This document shows positions 50,016 through 58,196 of a stretch of DNA of 64,000 nt, one piece after another. The position numbers and the translations under genes were made by a program. The DNA lies in contig KK211086.1 in NCBI GenBank assembly GCA_000620185.1, positions 124,001 through 188,000 on the forward strand, given 5' to 3'. Source of the stretch: Geodermatophilaceae bacterium URHB0062. GTDB taxonomy: Bacteria; Actinomycetota; Actinomycetes; Mycobacteriales; Geodermatophilaceae. Each line of letters begins with the position of its first letter. Within the stretch, counting starts at the first letter, position 1. Under the pieces are notes generated by a model that was given only the letters and a program-made list of their open reading frames with translations, ran no database searches and had not been told where the DNA came from.

Positions 50016-50815
50016 AGCACCTTGGACAGGAAGGACCGCGTCCGCTCGTGCTGCGGATCGGTGAGTACCCGCTTCGGGTCGCCGGCCTCGACGACGGCGC
50101 CGTCGTCCATGAACACGAGCGTGTCGCCGACCTCGCGGGCGAAGCCCATCTCGTGGGTCACGACCATCATGGTCATGCCGCTCTCGGCGAGACTCCGCAT
50201 GACGTCGAGGACCTCACCGACCAGCTCGGGGTCCAGCGCGGAGGTCGGCTCGTCGAACAGCATGAGCTTGGGCTCCATCGCGAGCGCACGGGCGATCGCC
50301 ACGCGCTGCTGCTGGCCGCCGGAGAGCTGGTTCGGGTAGGAGTGGACGCGGTTGCCGAGCCCGACCCGCTCCAGGAGCGCGGCGCCCTGCTCACGGCAGG
50401 CTTCCTTGCGCAGGCCCTTCACCTGGGAGGGCGCCTCCATGACGTTCTCCAGGGCGGTCATGTGCGGGAACAGGTTGAAGCGCTGGAACACCATGCCGAT
50501 GTCCTGCCGCTGCGAGGCGACCTCGCTGTCCTTGAGCTCGTGCAGCTTGCCGCCTTTTTCGCGGTAGCCGACGAGGTGACCGTCCACGGAGAGCCGCCCG
50601 GAGTTGATCTTCTCCAGGTGGTTCACGCAGCGGAGGAACGTCGACTTACCCGAACCCGAGGGGCCGATGACGCACATGACCTCACGCGGGGCCACCTCGA
50701 GGTCGATGCCCTTGAGCACCTCGAGTGAGCCGAAGGACTTCCGGACCCCCTCGGCCTTGACCATCGCGTGAGGCGACGCCTGCGCCTCGGTGTCCATGCT
50801 CTGCGCGGTGCTCAA
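50012..50815 (-). CDS. Polar amino-acid ABC transporter ATP-binding protein
   Basis: 267 residues. Walker A GPSGSGKS at 51-58, Q-loop [17 protein letters not shown], signature [17 protein letters not shown], Walker [15 protein letters not shown] and the H-loop [14 protein letters not shown]: a GlnQ/HisP-type ATPase. It drives import together with the permease and lipoprotein genes just upstream. The TTG at 50815 overlaps the permease stop (TTGA) and has GGGGGG 6 nt before it; an ATG at 50797 (MDTEAQ) is the alternative. It ends over the stop of the convergent dehydrogenase gene. Confidence 0.93.
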   Translation of the reverse strand: MSTAQSMDTEAQASPHAMVKAEGVRKSFGSLEVLKGIDLEVAPREVMCVIGPSGSGKSTFLRCVNHLEKINSGRLSVDGHLVGYREKGGKLHELKDSEVASQRQDIGMVFQRFNLFPHMTALENVMEAPSQVKGLRKEACREQGAALLERVGLGNRVHSYPNQLSGGQQQRVAIARALAMEPKLMLFDEPTSALDPELVGEVLDVMRSLAESGMTMMVVTHEMGFAREVGDTLVFMDDGAVVEAGDPKRVLTDPQHERTRSFLSKVL

Positions 50816-51768
50816 TGCGTGCCCCCCACCATGCGTGCCTCGCGTTCGGCCCGTTGGTTGCGGGTCTCCCGGGCCCCGAACCCGCGGCTGAACCGCTTCT
50901 CGAGGAAGTACTGGCCGGCCATGAGCAGGCTCGACAGCGCGAGGTACCAGAGGATCGAGGCCACGGCCATCGGGATGATCTGGAACGTGCGGCTGCCGAT
51001 CGCGCGCAGCTGGAAGTTCAGTTCGGAAGTCACCGGCACCGCGATCAACAGCGACGTGTCCTTGAGCATGGCGATCGTCTCGTTGCCCGTCGGCGGGATG
51101 ATGACACGCATCGCCTGGGGCAGCACGATCCGGCGCATCGTCTTCGCCCGGCTCATCCCGAGCGCGCTGGCGGCCTCGGTCTGCCCCGGGTCCACCGACT
51201 GGATGCCGGCCCGGACGATCTCGGCCATGTACGCGCCCTCGGACAGGACGAGGCCGAGCAGCCCGGCGGTGAAACCCTTGAAGATCTGGTTGCCGTTGAG
51301 GCCCAGGAACCGCAGGTCACCGGAGAGGCCCAGCCAGCCCATGATCTGCTGGTCGAAGGGGAACCCCAGGTCGTAGGTGCCGTAGAGGGCCCCGAGGTTG
51401 GCGCAGAAGAACAGCAGCACGATGCGCGGGATGGCCCGGAAGAACCAGACGTAGGCCCAGGCGGCACCCGACACGATCGGGTTCGGCGACAGCCGCATGA
51501 TCGCCACGATGATGCCGAGCAGGACGCCCAGCAGCATGGCGAGCACGGTCATGATCAGCGTCGTCCGGGCGCCCCGCAGCACCGGTGCGCTGAACATGTT
51601 GTCGACCATGAACTTCCACTGGAACACCGGGTTCGTGACCAGCATGTGCACGAACATCAGAGCCAGGACCCCGATGACGACGGCCGCGATCCACCGGCCG
51701 GGGTGCCGGACCGGCACCGCCTTGATCTGCTCGGGCGGTGCCGGTCGGGTCGTCGTGTCCGCCGCCAT
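50812..51768 (-). CDS. Polar amino-acid ABC transporter permease
   Basis: 318 residues with about five to six helices. The N-terminal helix is [19 protein letters not shown]. The family segment [20 protein letters not shown] and the EAA loop [20 protein letters not shown] (ATPase contact) are clear. [14 protein letters not shown] is the typical HisM/GlnP signature. A single permease gene implies a homodimer. Start ATG 51768, 3 bp from the stop of the binding-protein gene upstream. Confidence 0.93.
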   Translation of the reverse strand: MAADTTTRPAPPEQIKAVPVRHPGRWIAAVVIGVLALMFVHMLVTNPVFQWKFMVDNMFSAPVLRGARTTLIMTVLAMLLGVLLGIIVAIMRLSPNPIVSGAAWAYVWFFRAIPRIVLLFFCANLGALYGTYDLGFPFDQQIMGWLGLSGDLRFLGLNGNQIFKGFTAGLLGLVLSEGAYMAEIVRAGIQSVDPGQTEAASALGMSRAKTMRRIVLPQAMRVIIPPTGNETIAMLKDTSLLIAVPVTSELNFQLRAIGSRTFQIIPMAVASILWYLALSSLLMAGQYFLEKRFSRGFGARETRNQRAEREARMVGGTH

Positions 51769-51771
51769 GTG

Positions 51772-52683
51772 TCAGCCCGCCGGGTTCACCGCGGGGTCGG
51801 TGATCGCGCCGCCTTCGACGCCCCACTTCTTCAGCACCGTCTCGTAGGTGCCGTCGTCGATCAGGCTCTTGACCGCGTCGGCGATCGCCTGGGCGAAGTC
51901 CGTCTGGTCCTTGGCGACGACGTAGCCGTAGGGCGCGGAGTCGTAGATGTCGCCGAGCAGCTCCAGCTGGCCGTTGGTCTGGTCCACGGCGTAGGCGGAG
52001 ACGGGGGAATCGGCGAGCATGGCGACGTCCTTGCCGGAGACGACCGCGGCGGTGGCCTCGTCCTGGCCCTCGTACTGGTCGATCGTGATGGCTTCCTTGC
52101 CCGCGCTCTTGCACTTGTCGGAGCGGGCGGTGATGTCGTCGACCTGCACGGTCGCCTTCTGCACGGCGATCGAGAGCCCGCACGCGTTGTCGGGGTCGAC
52201 CTTCTCCGGGTTGTCCTTCTTGGTCGCCCACTGGGTGCCGGCGGAGTAGTAGCTGATCATGTTCGCCTGCTGCATGCGCTCCGGGTTGACCGTGAACGAG
52301 GAGACGCCGACCTCGTACTTGCCCGAGCCGACACCCGCGATGATCGAGTCGAACGACGCGGTCTGGAAGTCGGCCTCCAGGCCGAGCTTCTGCGCGACTG
52401 CCTTGAACAGGTCGACGTCGAAGCCGACGATCGTCTCGCCGTCGGTGTCGATGAACTCGCTCGGGGCGTAGCTCGTGTCGCTGCCGACGGTCAGCTTGCC
52501 GTCTGAGGCGATCGCGTCGGGGACCTTCGCGGCCAGGTCCTTGTCCTCGCTGACCGACGGTGCCGCACTCTTGGAGCCTTCCGAGGAGCTGTCCGAGGAG
52601 CCGCCACCGCACCCGGTGACGACCAGCGCGACGCCGGCCAGCAGCGCGACGGCCGAGCGGCGGGGGAGGGACGATTTCAGCAC
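51772..52683 (-). CDS. Polar amino-acid ABC transporter substrate-binding lipoprotein
   Basis: 303 residues. Signal peptide LLAGVALVVTGC with the lipobox Cys25, then a Ser/Gly-rich tether. SBP family 3 segments: SYAPSEFIDTDGETIVGFDV, DLFKAVAQKLGLEADFQTAS, FDSIIAGVGSGKYEVGVSSF and YVVAKDQTDFAQAIADAVKS. It catches a polar or charged amino acid outside the membrane and hands it to the permease. GTG 52683 with GGAG 9 nt upstream; upstream ATGs lack a signal peptide context. First gene of the three-gene ABC operon. Confidence 0.93.
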   Translation of the reverse strand: MLKSSLPRRSAVALLAGVALVVTGCGGGSSDSSSEGSKSAAPSVSEDKDLAAKVPDAIASDGKLTVGSDTSYAPSEFIDTDGETIVGFDVDLFKAVAQKLGLEADFQTASFDSIIAGVGSGKYEVGVSSFTVNPERMQQANMISYYSAGTQWATKKDNPEKVDPDNACGLSIAVQKATVQVDDITARSDKCKSAGKEAITIDQYEGQDEATAAVVSGKDVAMLADSPVSAYAVDQTNGQLELLGDIYDSAPYGYVVAKDQTDFAQAIADAVKSLIDDGTYETVLKKWGVEGGAITDPAVNPAG

Positions 52684-52772
52684 GACGTGGTTCTCCTTCC
52701 TCCGGCCCCGGCCGGAACCCGGGGACGAGGTGATCATGCCCCGTCAGCAGCGTCGATGGGCAGATGCCTCAC

Positions 52773-53249
52773 TCAACTGGTGGGCGCGACGGATTCCGTG
52801 GTGGTCGGCGCGGTCGTCGGCACCTCGGTCGTGGGGACGACGGTGCCGGTGGGCGTCTCGGTCGTCGTGGTCGCCGACGGGGTCTCCGTCGTCGGCTCGC
52901 TGGTCGGTGCGGACGTCGTGGCGGTGGTCGGAGCGGGCGCCGTCGTCGCCGTCGGTGCGGTCGTCGCCGGCACGGTCGCGCGGGCCGTGGTGGCCCCCGG
53001 CGTCGTGGTCTGGACGGCGACGACGGGAACCGGTTCGGGCCGGACGGTCAGGTACAGGGAGCCGAGCGCCAGGAACAGCACCGCGAGGACGACGGTCGAC
53101 GTGCGCGCCGGCCCGAGGTGCGGCGGCACCGCGGCCCACCACCGCCGGATGCGCGACGGCGGGGGCGCGGTGCGCACGCTGGGCCGCTCCACGGCCTGCT
53201 GATCCACCGCCGGCTGCTCGACGGTGCGGTCGTCGTCCGGCCCGCTCAC
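52773..53249 (-). CDS. Single-pass membrane protein with Thr/Pro-rich extracytoplasmic tail
   Basis: 158 residues, not a named family. An acidic 25-residue N-terminus and a basic RIRRWWAAVPPHLGPART lead into one membrane helix (TSTVVLAVLFLALGSLYLTV). The last 80 residues are almost entirely Thr, Ala, Pro, Glu and Val, the composition of O-mannosylated cell-wall spacers in actinobacteria. The GTG start overlaps the MscS stop (GTGA), so it is made with the channel and may be an accessory or wall tether of it. This link is inference. Confidence 0.65.
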   Translation of the reverse strand: MSGPDDDRTVEQPAVDQQAVERPSVRTAPPPSRIRRWWAAVPPHLGPARTSTVVLAVLFLALGSLYLTVRPEPVPVVAVQTTTPGATTARATVPATTAPTATTAPAPTTATTSAPTSEPTTETPSATTTTETPTGTVVPTTEVPTTAPTTTESVAPTS

Positions 53250-54154
53250 CGGTCGCCGTCCTGGGCGGCCGCCGGGACGGCGTCGTCCGACGTCGCCCGG
53301 TCCACCGACACGGGAGGGGGCTGCACGCTCAGGCCCTGCCGGCCGAAGGCGAGGACGATGCGGGCGCGCAGGTCGCGGCCCACCTCGAACTGCTTGCCGG
53401 GGAGCGTGCGGGCGACCACGCGGACGTTGACCTCCTCCAGGCCGAGGCTCTCCACGCCCATGACGCTGGGTGGGTCGAGCAGCAGGGGGCGCATCGCCGG
53501 ATCGCGGAAGGCCTCCCGGCCCACCTCGCGCAGGATCTCGTTGACCCGGTTGACGTCGACGCTGGTCGGCACCGGGACGTCGACGACGGCGCGCGCCCAG
53601 TCGCGCGACAGGTTGACCACCTTGGTGATCGCCCCGTTCGGCACGGTGACCACCTCGCCGTTGGGCGACCGCATCCGGGTGACCCGCAGGGTCACGTCCT
53701 CCACCGTGCCGTTGGCGGGCTCCGGTGCGCCGGTGACGCTGATCGAGACGACGTCGCCGAAGCCGTACTGCCGCTCGGTGATGAGGAAGAAGCCGGCCAG
53801 GACGTCGCCGACGATCCGCTGGGCGCCGAAGCCCAGGCCCACACCGAGGACGGTCGCGGGCGCCACCAGGCCGGTGATCGGGACGCCGAGCCGGTCGAGC
53901 ACGAAGAACGCGGCGATCGAGTAGATGAGCACGATCGCCACCCATGTCAGCACCTGGGTGAGCGAGTGCCGGTGCTTGGCCGCCTCCGACCGGACGAGGG
54001 CGTCACCGCCGGTCGACTCCCGGTCGATCCGGTCGGTCAGCCGTCCCCCCACCCAGGACACGAAGCGGGCGAGCAGCACCGATCCCAGGATGATCAGCAC
54101 CACCTCCAGCCCGCGGCCGGAGAGCCAGGTCAGCAGTTCGTGGGTCGCTCTCAT
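53246..54154 (-). CDS. MscS-family mechanosensitive channel
   Basis: 302 residues. Three N-terminal helices, then the pore-lining segment ATVLGVGLGFGAQRIVGDVL (glycines in the TM3-like helix), the beta domain QYGFGDVVSISVTGAPEPAN and VEDVTLRVTRMRSPNGEVVT with VPNGAI, and the C-terminal alpha/beta domain VNRVNEILREVGREAFRDPA. It opens under membrane tension to release solutes after osmotic downshock. Start ATG 54154. It overlaps the Thr/Pro-rich membrane protein downstream by 4 bp. Confidence 0.93.
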   Translation of the reverse strand: MRATHELLTWLSGRGLEVVLIILGSVLLARFVSWVGGRLTDRIDRESTGGDALVRSEAAKHRHSLTQVLTWVAIVLIYSIAAFFVLDRLGVPITGLVAPATVLGVGLGFGAQRIVGDVLAGFFLITERQYGFGDVVSISVTGAPEPANGTVEDVTLRVTRMRSPNGEVVTVPNGAITKVVNLSRDWARAVVDVPVPTSVDVNRVNEILREVGREAFRDPAMRPLLLDPPSVMGVESLGLEEVNVRVVARTLPGKQFEVGRDLRARIVLAFGRQGLSVQPPPVSVDRATSDDAVPAAAQDGDR

Positions 54155-54197
54155 CGGGCTTCAGCCTCCCGGGTGCCATGCGTGCACGCCAACCCGC

Positions 54198-54989
54198 TCA
54201 CCGGGGCTCCACGAACAGCGCGTGCGTGGAGCGGCCGATGGCTCCGCCTTCGTCGAAGAGGACGGCGTAGCACTGGCCGGCCCCGGTGTGGCCTAGCACG
54301 GTCCGGGCGTCCATGCCCAGCCACTCGCCCTGCGGCGCGCGGTGCAGGGCCAGGCTCAGGTCCACGTTGGCGAAGCTCATGGTGCCCCAGTCGAGGGCCG
54401 CGGAGATCCCGCTGGCCGCGTCGGTCATCACCAGGAGGTGCTCCAGGGGCGTCATCGGCTGCCCCTCGACGAGCTCGCACTCCGGCCGGGTCCAGGCCGA
54501 CGCCGGACCGGGCGAGTTGAAGCTGCCGGTCGCGAACCGCCACTCGAGGGCCCGGTGGTAGGCGACGTCCTCGGAGAAGAAGGCGGCGGTCTCCGGCCGG
54601 CTGTCCTGCCATCCGGCCCCCGCCGGGTGCGGATCCGGAGCGGCCTGGAGGACGTCGTCGGCGCGGGTGCGCATCCGCCAGGCGGACAGCCGCATCAGCG
54701 GACGCGCGTCGCCGGCGGTGAGCACGGTCTCGACGAGCTCGATCCGGCGGCCCGCGCGGATCACCGTCGCCGAGACGCGGACCGGGCCGACGGGTACCGG
54801 GGCGAAGATGTCGTAGGCCAGCCGCACCGTCTGACCGTCGGGGATCCCGCTCGCACGCTCCGCCTCCCGGGCGAGCAGCGCGGCGGGCGGGCCGGCGTGC
54901 TGCAGCCCCCGGTCCCACGGGCCGATCGTGAGCGCGGTGGCCTCGTAGCCGTCGTCGCGCGGGAGGTACAGGGCCGGGGGGAGGTCCAT
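54198..54989 (-). CDS. Thioesterase family protein (double hotdog)
   Basis: 263 residues, paralogous in layout to 656-1435. N-terminal hotdog: GPWDRGLQHAGPPAALLARE and VRLAYDIFAPVPVGPVRVSA. C-terminal hotdog: MTPLEHLLVMTDAASGISAA, then SFANVDLSLALHRAPQGEWL and GHTGAGQCYAVLFDEGGAIG. TesB-like acyl-CoA thioesterases have this pattern. The substrate is unknown. The ATG at 54989 is followed by LPPALYLPRDDG, typical for the group; GGGGAGG lies just before the ATG on the coding strand's neighbourhood only weakly, so the start is chosen by homology. Confidence 0.85.
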   Translation of the reverse strand: MDLPPALYLPRDDGYEATALTIGPWDRGLQHAGPPAALLAREAERASGIPDGQTVRLAYDIFAPVPVGPVRVSATVIRAGRRIELVETVLTAGDARPLMRLSAWRMRTRADDVLQAAPDPHPAGAGWQDSRPETAAFFSEDVAYHRALEWRFATGSFNSPGPASAWTRPECELVEGQPMTPLEHLLVMTDAASGISAALDWGTMSFANVDLSLALHRAPQGEWLGMDARTVLGHTGAGQCYAVLFDEGGAIGRSTHALFVEPR

Positions 54990-55012
54990 GCCCCGCAGTC
55001 TTCCCACCGCGG

Positions 55013-55390
55013 TCAGCCACCCTCCCGGCGGGTCTCCCACACCGCGAAGGCGGTCCACGCGGCGGCCACGGCGGCGGCCGCGAGCCACAGCCAGCGCAGG
55101 CTGCCGGTGTTGGACAGCATGAGCAGGACGGCGACCACCAGCACCGCCCCGGCCACCGGGGAGGTGCGCAGCAGCGTGTGCAGGGTGTCGGGGCCGGGGA
55201 TCGCCAGGAACACGACCGTGGCGACGATCAGCAGGAAGGCGCACAGGGCGGCGAGGAACGCCGAGGTGATCCCGTACTCGTCGGGCAGCATGAGGCCGCC
55301 GACCCCGAGGACCACCGCGCCGCCGGCCAGGCCGATCAGCGTGCGCCGGCGGCGCCGGGACCACGGCGGCCGCTCGTCCACGGTCGGCAC
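55013..55390 (-). CDS. Small four-helix membrane protein, unknown
   Basis: 125 residues, not recognised. A basic N-terminus (RPPWSRRRRRTLIG) precedes four hydrophobic segments (near 17-35, 42-65, 78-92 and 98-117) with an ILPDEYG-like polar loop. It starts with GTG at 55390, directly after the stop of the preceding DUF5655/DUF4287-like gene on the same strand, so it is probably cotranscribed. No catalytic residues stand out. Confidence 0.6.
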   Translation of the reverse strand: MPTVDERPPWSRRRRRTLIGLAGGAVVLGVGGLMLPDEYGITSAFLAALCAFLLIVATVVFLAIPGPDTLHTLLRTSPVAGAVLVVAVLLMLSNTGSLRWLWLAAAAVAAAWTAFAVWETRREGG

Positions 55391-55957
55391 TCAGCCGTTC
55401 TGGTCGTAGGCGGCCCGGAGCAGGGCCCGGACCTCGTCGTCGACGTCGGCCACCGCGGTCAGCCGGACCCGGTGCGTGGCCGCACCCGGCGCGCGGGCCG
55501 GCTCCAGCCGCGCGCTGACCGGTGGCTCCGGTAGACGCAGGCCCAGGTCGATGCGGGCCGAGGCGGCGGCGGCCGCGGCGAACTGGCGGCGGCGTACGAA
55601 CGGCACGTACGTGCCCCGGCCCTCGATGGTGACGTCGTCGCCGAGCGCCAGGGCGGCCTCGCGGACGGCGTCGAAGACGGGCCGCAGCGCGGCCCTGGTC
55701 CCGGTGAACTGGCCGTCGATGTACTGCTCGACGGACGGTCGGACCCAGCCGGCGTCGCGCGCGGCGGCGTCGGCGATCGCCCACTGCGTGTTCTGCCGCA
55801 CGCCGTGCACGTCTTTGAGCCAGCGACGGACGGCGTTCTGGTCCAGTGGGTCGATGCCCGAGTCGGCGACGAGGACCACCCACTCCTCGAGCGACCGGCC
55901 GGTGCGCTCGGTCATCGACTCGGTGACAGCGCTCATCATCTCGTCGGGCGTGGCCAC
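55391..55957 (-). CDS. DUF4287/DUF5655-like protein
   Basis: 188 residues. The N-terminal 75 residues (MMSAVTESMTERTGRSLEEW, then LKDVHGVRQNTQWAIADAAA) match DUF4287-type helical modules. The C-terminal half (VFDAVREAALALGDDVTIEG, YVPFVRRRQFAAAAAASARI, DLGLRL) matches DUF5655, a putative DNA/RNA- or nucleotide-related fold without a known reaction. The GTG start at 55957 (MATPDEMM) is used. It is divergent from the EamA transporter gene, with about 90 bp between. Confidence 0.78.
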   Translation of the reverse strand: MATPDEMMSAVTESMTERTGRSLEEWVVLVADSGIDPLDQNAVRRWLKDVHGVRQNTQWAIADAAARDAGWVRPSVEQYIDGQFTGTRAALRPVFDAVREAALALGDDVTIEGRGTYVPFVRRRQFAAAAAASARIDLGLRLPEPPVSARLEPARAPGAATHRVRLTAVADVDDEVRALLRAAYDQNG

Positions 55958-56036
55958 GCCCGCACGGTAGCCCCGCGACGCTGTGCCGGGGCGCCGCGTC
56001 CGACATCCGGTAGGTGGTCACACCGAAGTAGGGGAC

Positions 56037-56049
56037 TACATTGCGACGG
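56037..56049 (+). promoter_or_regulatory. -10 element of a probable leaderless EamA transcript
   Basis: TACATT at 56037-56042 ends 6 nt before GTG 56049, the same geometry as at mftE. A GGTG-GTCA-CACC inverted repeat lies just upstream. Confidence 0.45.
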
Positions 56050-57017
56050 TGTCCCGCGTCGCCCGCCGTCCCGCCGCCGGCTACGCACTCACCCTCGCCG
56101 CCGCCGGCCTCTTCGCCGTCAACGGCACCGTCTCGACCCTCGCGCTCGAGGCCGGCATCGCGCCCACCCGGCTGACCGCGCTGCGGTGCACCGGCGCCGC
56201 CGTGGGCCTGCTCGCCGTCCTGGCGGTCGCGGCTCCCGGGCGGCTGAGGGTGCGGCCGCGGGAGCTGCCCTTCCTGGCCCTGTTCGGCGTCGTCGGCGTG
56301 GCCATGACCCAGTTCCTCTACTACGTCGCGATCGGCCGCATGCCGGTCGGCATCGCATTGGTCTTCGAGATGACCGCGCCGGTGTTCATCGCGCTCTACG
56401 TGTGGCTGGTGCGCCGCGAGCACGTGCGCAGCCGGCTCTGGCTGGCGCTGCTGCTGTCGCTGTCCGGGCTCGTGCTGGTCGCCGAGGTCTGGCAGGACGG
56501 CGGCTCGCTGGACCCGCTCGGTGTGGGCGCCGGCCTGCTCGCGGCCGTCTGCCTGGCGGCTTACTACCTGCTGGGCGAGCGGGGAACGGGCACGCGTGAC
56601 CCCGTGACGCTCACGTGCTGGAGCTTCGTGGCGGCCGCCGTGTTCTGGTCGCTCGCCGCGCCGTGGTGGGACTTCGACCCCGCGGTGCTCGGGGACCCGG
56701 TGCGGGTGTCGGTCGGCGCGCTGGAGCTGCCGCTGTGGGTGCTCGTGGGCTGGATCGTCGTTCTGGGCGCGATCGTGCCGTTCTGGCTGTCGATCGCCTC
56801 GCTGCGGCACCTGCACCCCACCACGGCCGGGCTGGTCGCCACGGTGGAGCCGGTCTTCGCCTCCGTCGTGGCCTGGCTCTGGGTGGAGCAGGTGCTCAGC
56901 GGGTGGCAGGTGGCCGGGGGCGTCGTCGTCCTGACTGGGATCGGACTGGCCCAGACCGCCCGCTCGGCTCCCGCGCCCAGCCCCCTGCCCGAGACACCGG
57001 CCGCGCTCGCGTCCTGA
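56049..57017 (+). CDS. EamA-family (DMT) metabolite exporter
   Basis: 322 residues with ten predicted helices in two EamA repeats: YALTLAAAGLFAVNGTVSTL and FLYYVAIGRMPVGIALVFEM with VFIALYVWLV in the first, and GAIVPFWLSIASLRHLHPTT, then VATVEPVFASVVAWLWVEQV in the second. RhtA/YdcZ-like members export amino acids or other metabolites. GTG 56049 is taken as the start since helix 1 begins there; an upstream extension of 22 residues is possible but lacks hydrophobicity. A hairpin at 57039-57081 follows. Confidence 0.9.
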   Translation: MSRVARRPAAGYALTLAAAGLFAVNGTVSTLALEAGIAPTRLTALRCTGAAVGLLAVLAVAAPGRLRVRPRELPFLALFGVVGVAMTQFLYYVAIGRMPVGIALVFEMTAPVFIALYVWLVRREHVRSRLWLALLLSLSGLVLVAEVWQDGGSLDPLGVGAGLLAAVCLAAYYLLGERGTGTRDPVTLTCWSFVAAAVFWSLAAPWWDFDPAVLGDPVRVSVGALELPLWVLVGWIVVLGAIVPFWLSIASLRHLHPTTAGLVATVEPVFASVVAWLWVEQVLSGWQVAGGVVVLTGIGLAQTARSAPAPSPLPETPAALAS

Positions 57018-57038
57018 GCGGCTGAGCCCGCACGCTGT

Positions 57039-57081
57039 GCGCCGATCGGTAGTTCCGGGCCGGGAACCTGCCGGTCAGCGC
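57039..57081. terminator. Imperfect hairpin between convergent genes
   Basis: GCGCCGATCGG (57039-57049) pairs with CCGGTCAGCGC (57071-57081) at 9 of 11 positions, and TTCC pairs with GGAA inside. It lies between the convergent EamA and glutathione peroxidase genes. Confidence 0.5.
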
Positions 57082-57122
57082 CCACTCTTCGACCGCACCG
57101 CGACCGCGCTGCACCGGACGGG

Positions 57123-57617
57123 TCAGGCCGGCAGCACGGATTCGATGGCCGCCCGGACCTCCGGGGCGTCCGGCGTCGTCTGCGGGCGGAACCGCGCGAC
57201 GACCTCGCCGTCGGCGGACAGGACGAACTTCTCGAAGTTCCAGGCCACGTCGCCGGCCCTGCCCTCGGCGTCGGCCACGGCGGTCAACCGCTGGTAGAGC
57301 GGGTGCGCGCCCGGGCCGTTGACGTCGACCTTCTCCGTCATCGGGAAGGTCACGCCGTAGGTGGCCGAGCAGAACTCGGCGATCTCCTCGGCGCTGCCGG
57401 GCTCCTGGCCGCCGAACTGGTTGCACGGCACGCCGACCACGGTGAACCCGCGGGGGCCGAACTGCTCCTGCAGCGCCTCGAGCTGGGTGTACTGCGGCGT
57501 CAGCCCGCAGCGGCTCGCCACGTTCACCACCAGTGCGGGCCGGCCGCCGGTCAGGTCGCCGAGGGTGGTCGGTCGGCCGTCCAGCGTGGCCACGGGCACG
57601 TCGAGGAGATCGCTCAT
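57123..57617 (-). CDS. Glutathione peroxidase-family thiol peroxidase
   Basis: 164 residues. Peroxidatic Cys37 in NVASRCGLTPQYTQL, resolving Cys65 in VGVPCNQFGGQEPGS and the Trp-Asn of WNFEKFVL form the catalytic tetrad (with Gln in the GGQEP block). Actinobacteria lack glutathione, so this enzyme most likely reduces peroxides with thioredoxin or mycothiol. ATG 57617. The DUF2237 gene upstream ends 28 bp before it, so they may be cotranscribed. Confidence 0.92.
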   Translation of the reverse strand: MSDLLDVPVATLDGRPTTLGDLTGGRPALVVNVASRCGLTPQYTQLEALQEQFGPRGFTVVGVPCNQFGGQEPGSAEEIAEFCSATYGVTFPMTEKVDVNGPGAHPLYQRLTAVADAEGRAGDVAWNFEKFVLSADGEVVARFRPQTTPDAPEVRAAIESVLPA

Positions 57618-57645
57618 GCCGGCGGCAGCGCTGCGGGCACGACCT

Positions 57646-58056
57646 TCATTCCAGATCGCCCGGGTCGTCGGGCACATCCACCGCGTTCTGCCGTAGGGCC
57701 TCGATCGGCACGACCTCGAGCGCCCGCTCGTTCGTGGCGGCCAGGACGACCCCGGCCGCGACCCCTGCCTGGTACGCCTGCAGCCACCGGACGGCGACGA
57801 CGCACCAGCGGTCACCCGGTACGAGCCCCGGGAAGCCGTACTCGGGGCGCGGCGTCGTCAGGTCGTTGCCCAGCTGCTTCTGCAGCTCGAGGAACTCGGC
57901 CGAGACCACCGCGCACACCGTGTGCAGGCCGACGTCCTCCGGGCCGCTGCTGCAGGCGCCGTCCCGGTAGAAGCCGGTGAGGGGGTCGGTTCCGCAGGGC
58001 TGGAGGGGGTCGCCGAGCACGTTGCGCTCGTCCGTCGTCGGCTCCGGCAGGTCCAC
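57646..58056 (-). CDS. DUF2237 family protein
   Basis: 136 residues. The conserved DUF2237 pattern is intact: NVLGDPLQPCGTDPLTGFYR, DGACSSGPEDVGLHTVCAVV, GNDLTTPRPEYGFPGLVPGD and RWCVVAVRWLQAYQAGVAAG. The four conserved cysteines may bind metal. Its function is unknown. GTG 58056 is chosen because AGGAGG lies 9 nt upstream. It is divergent from the acetoacetyl-CoA synthetase gene. Confidence 0.85.
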   Translation of the reverse strand: MDLPEPTTDERNVLGDPLQPCGTDPLTGFYRDGACSSGPEDVGLHTVCAVVSAEFLELQKQLGNDLTTPRPEYGFPGLVPGDRWCVVAVRWLQAYQAGVAAGVVLAATNERALEVVPIEALRQNAVDVPDDPGDLE

Positions 58057-58196
58057 GTCATTCAACCTCCTGGGACGACTCGCCGATGGCAACAGGGAGC
58101 GCGCGCCCGCCGGACGGGGCCGACCGATCACCGGCGCATCGTGCGGAGCCGCGCCGCCGCCTGACCGGGGCGGCGTCCGCGTGGCATGGTGCGGAC

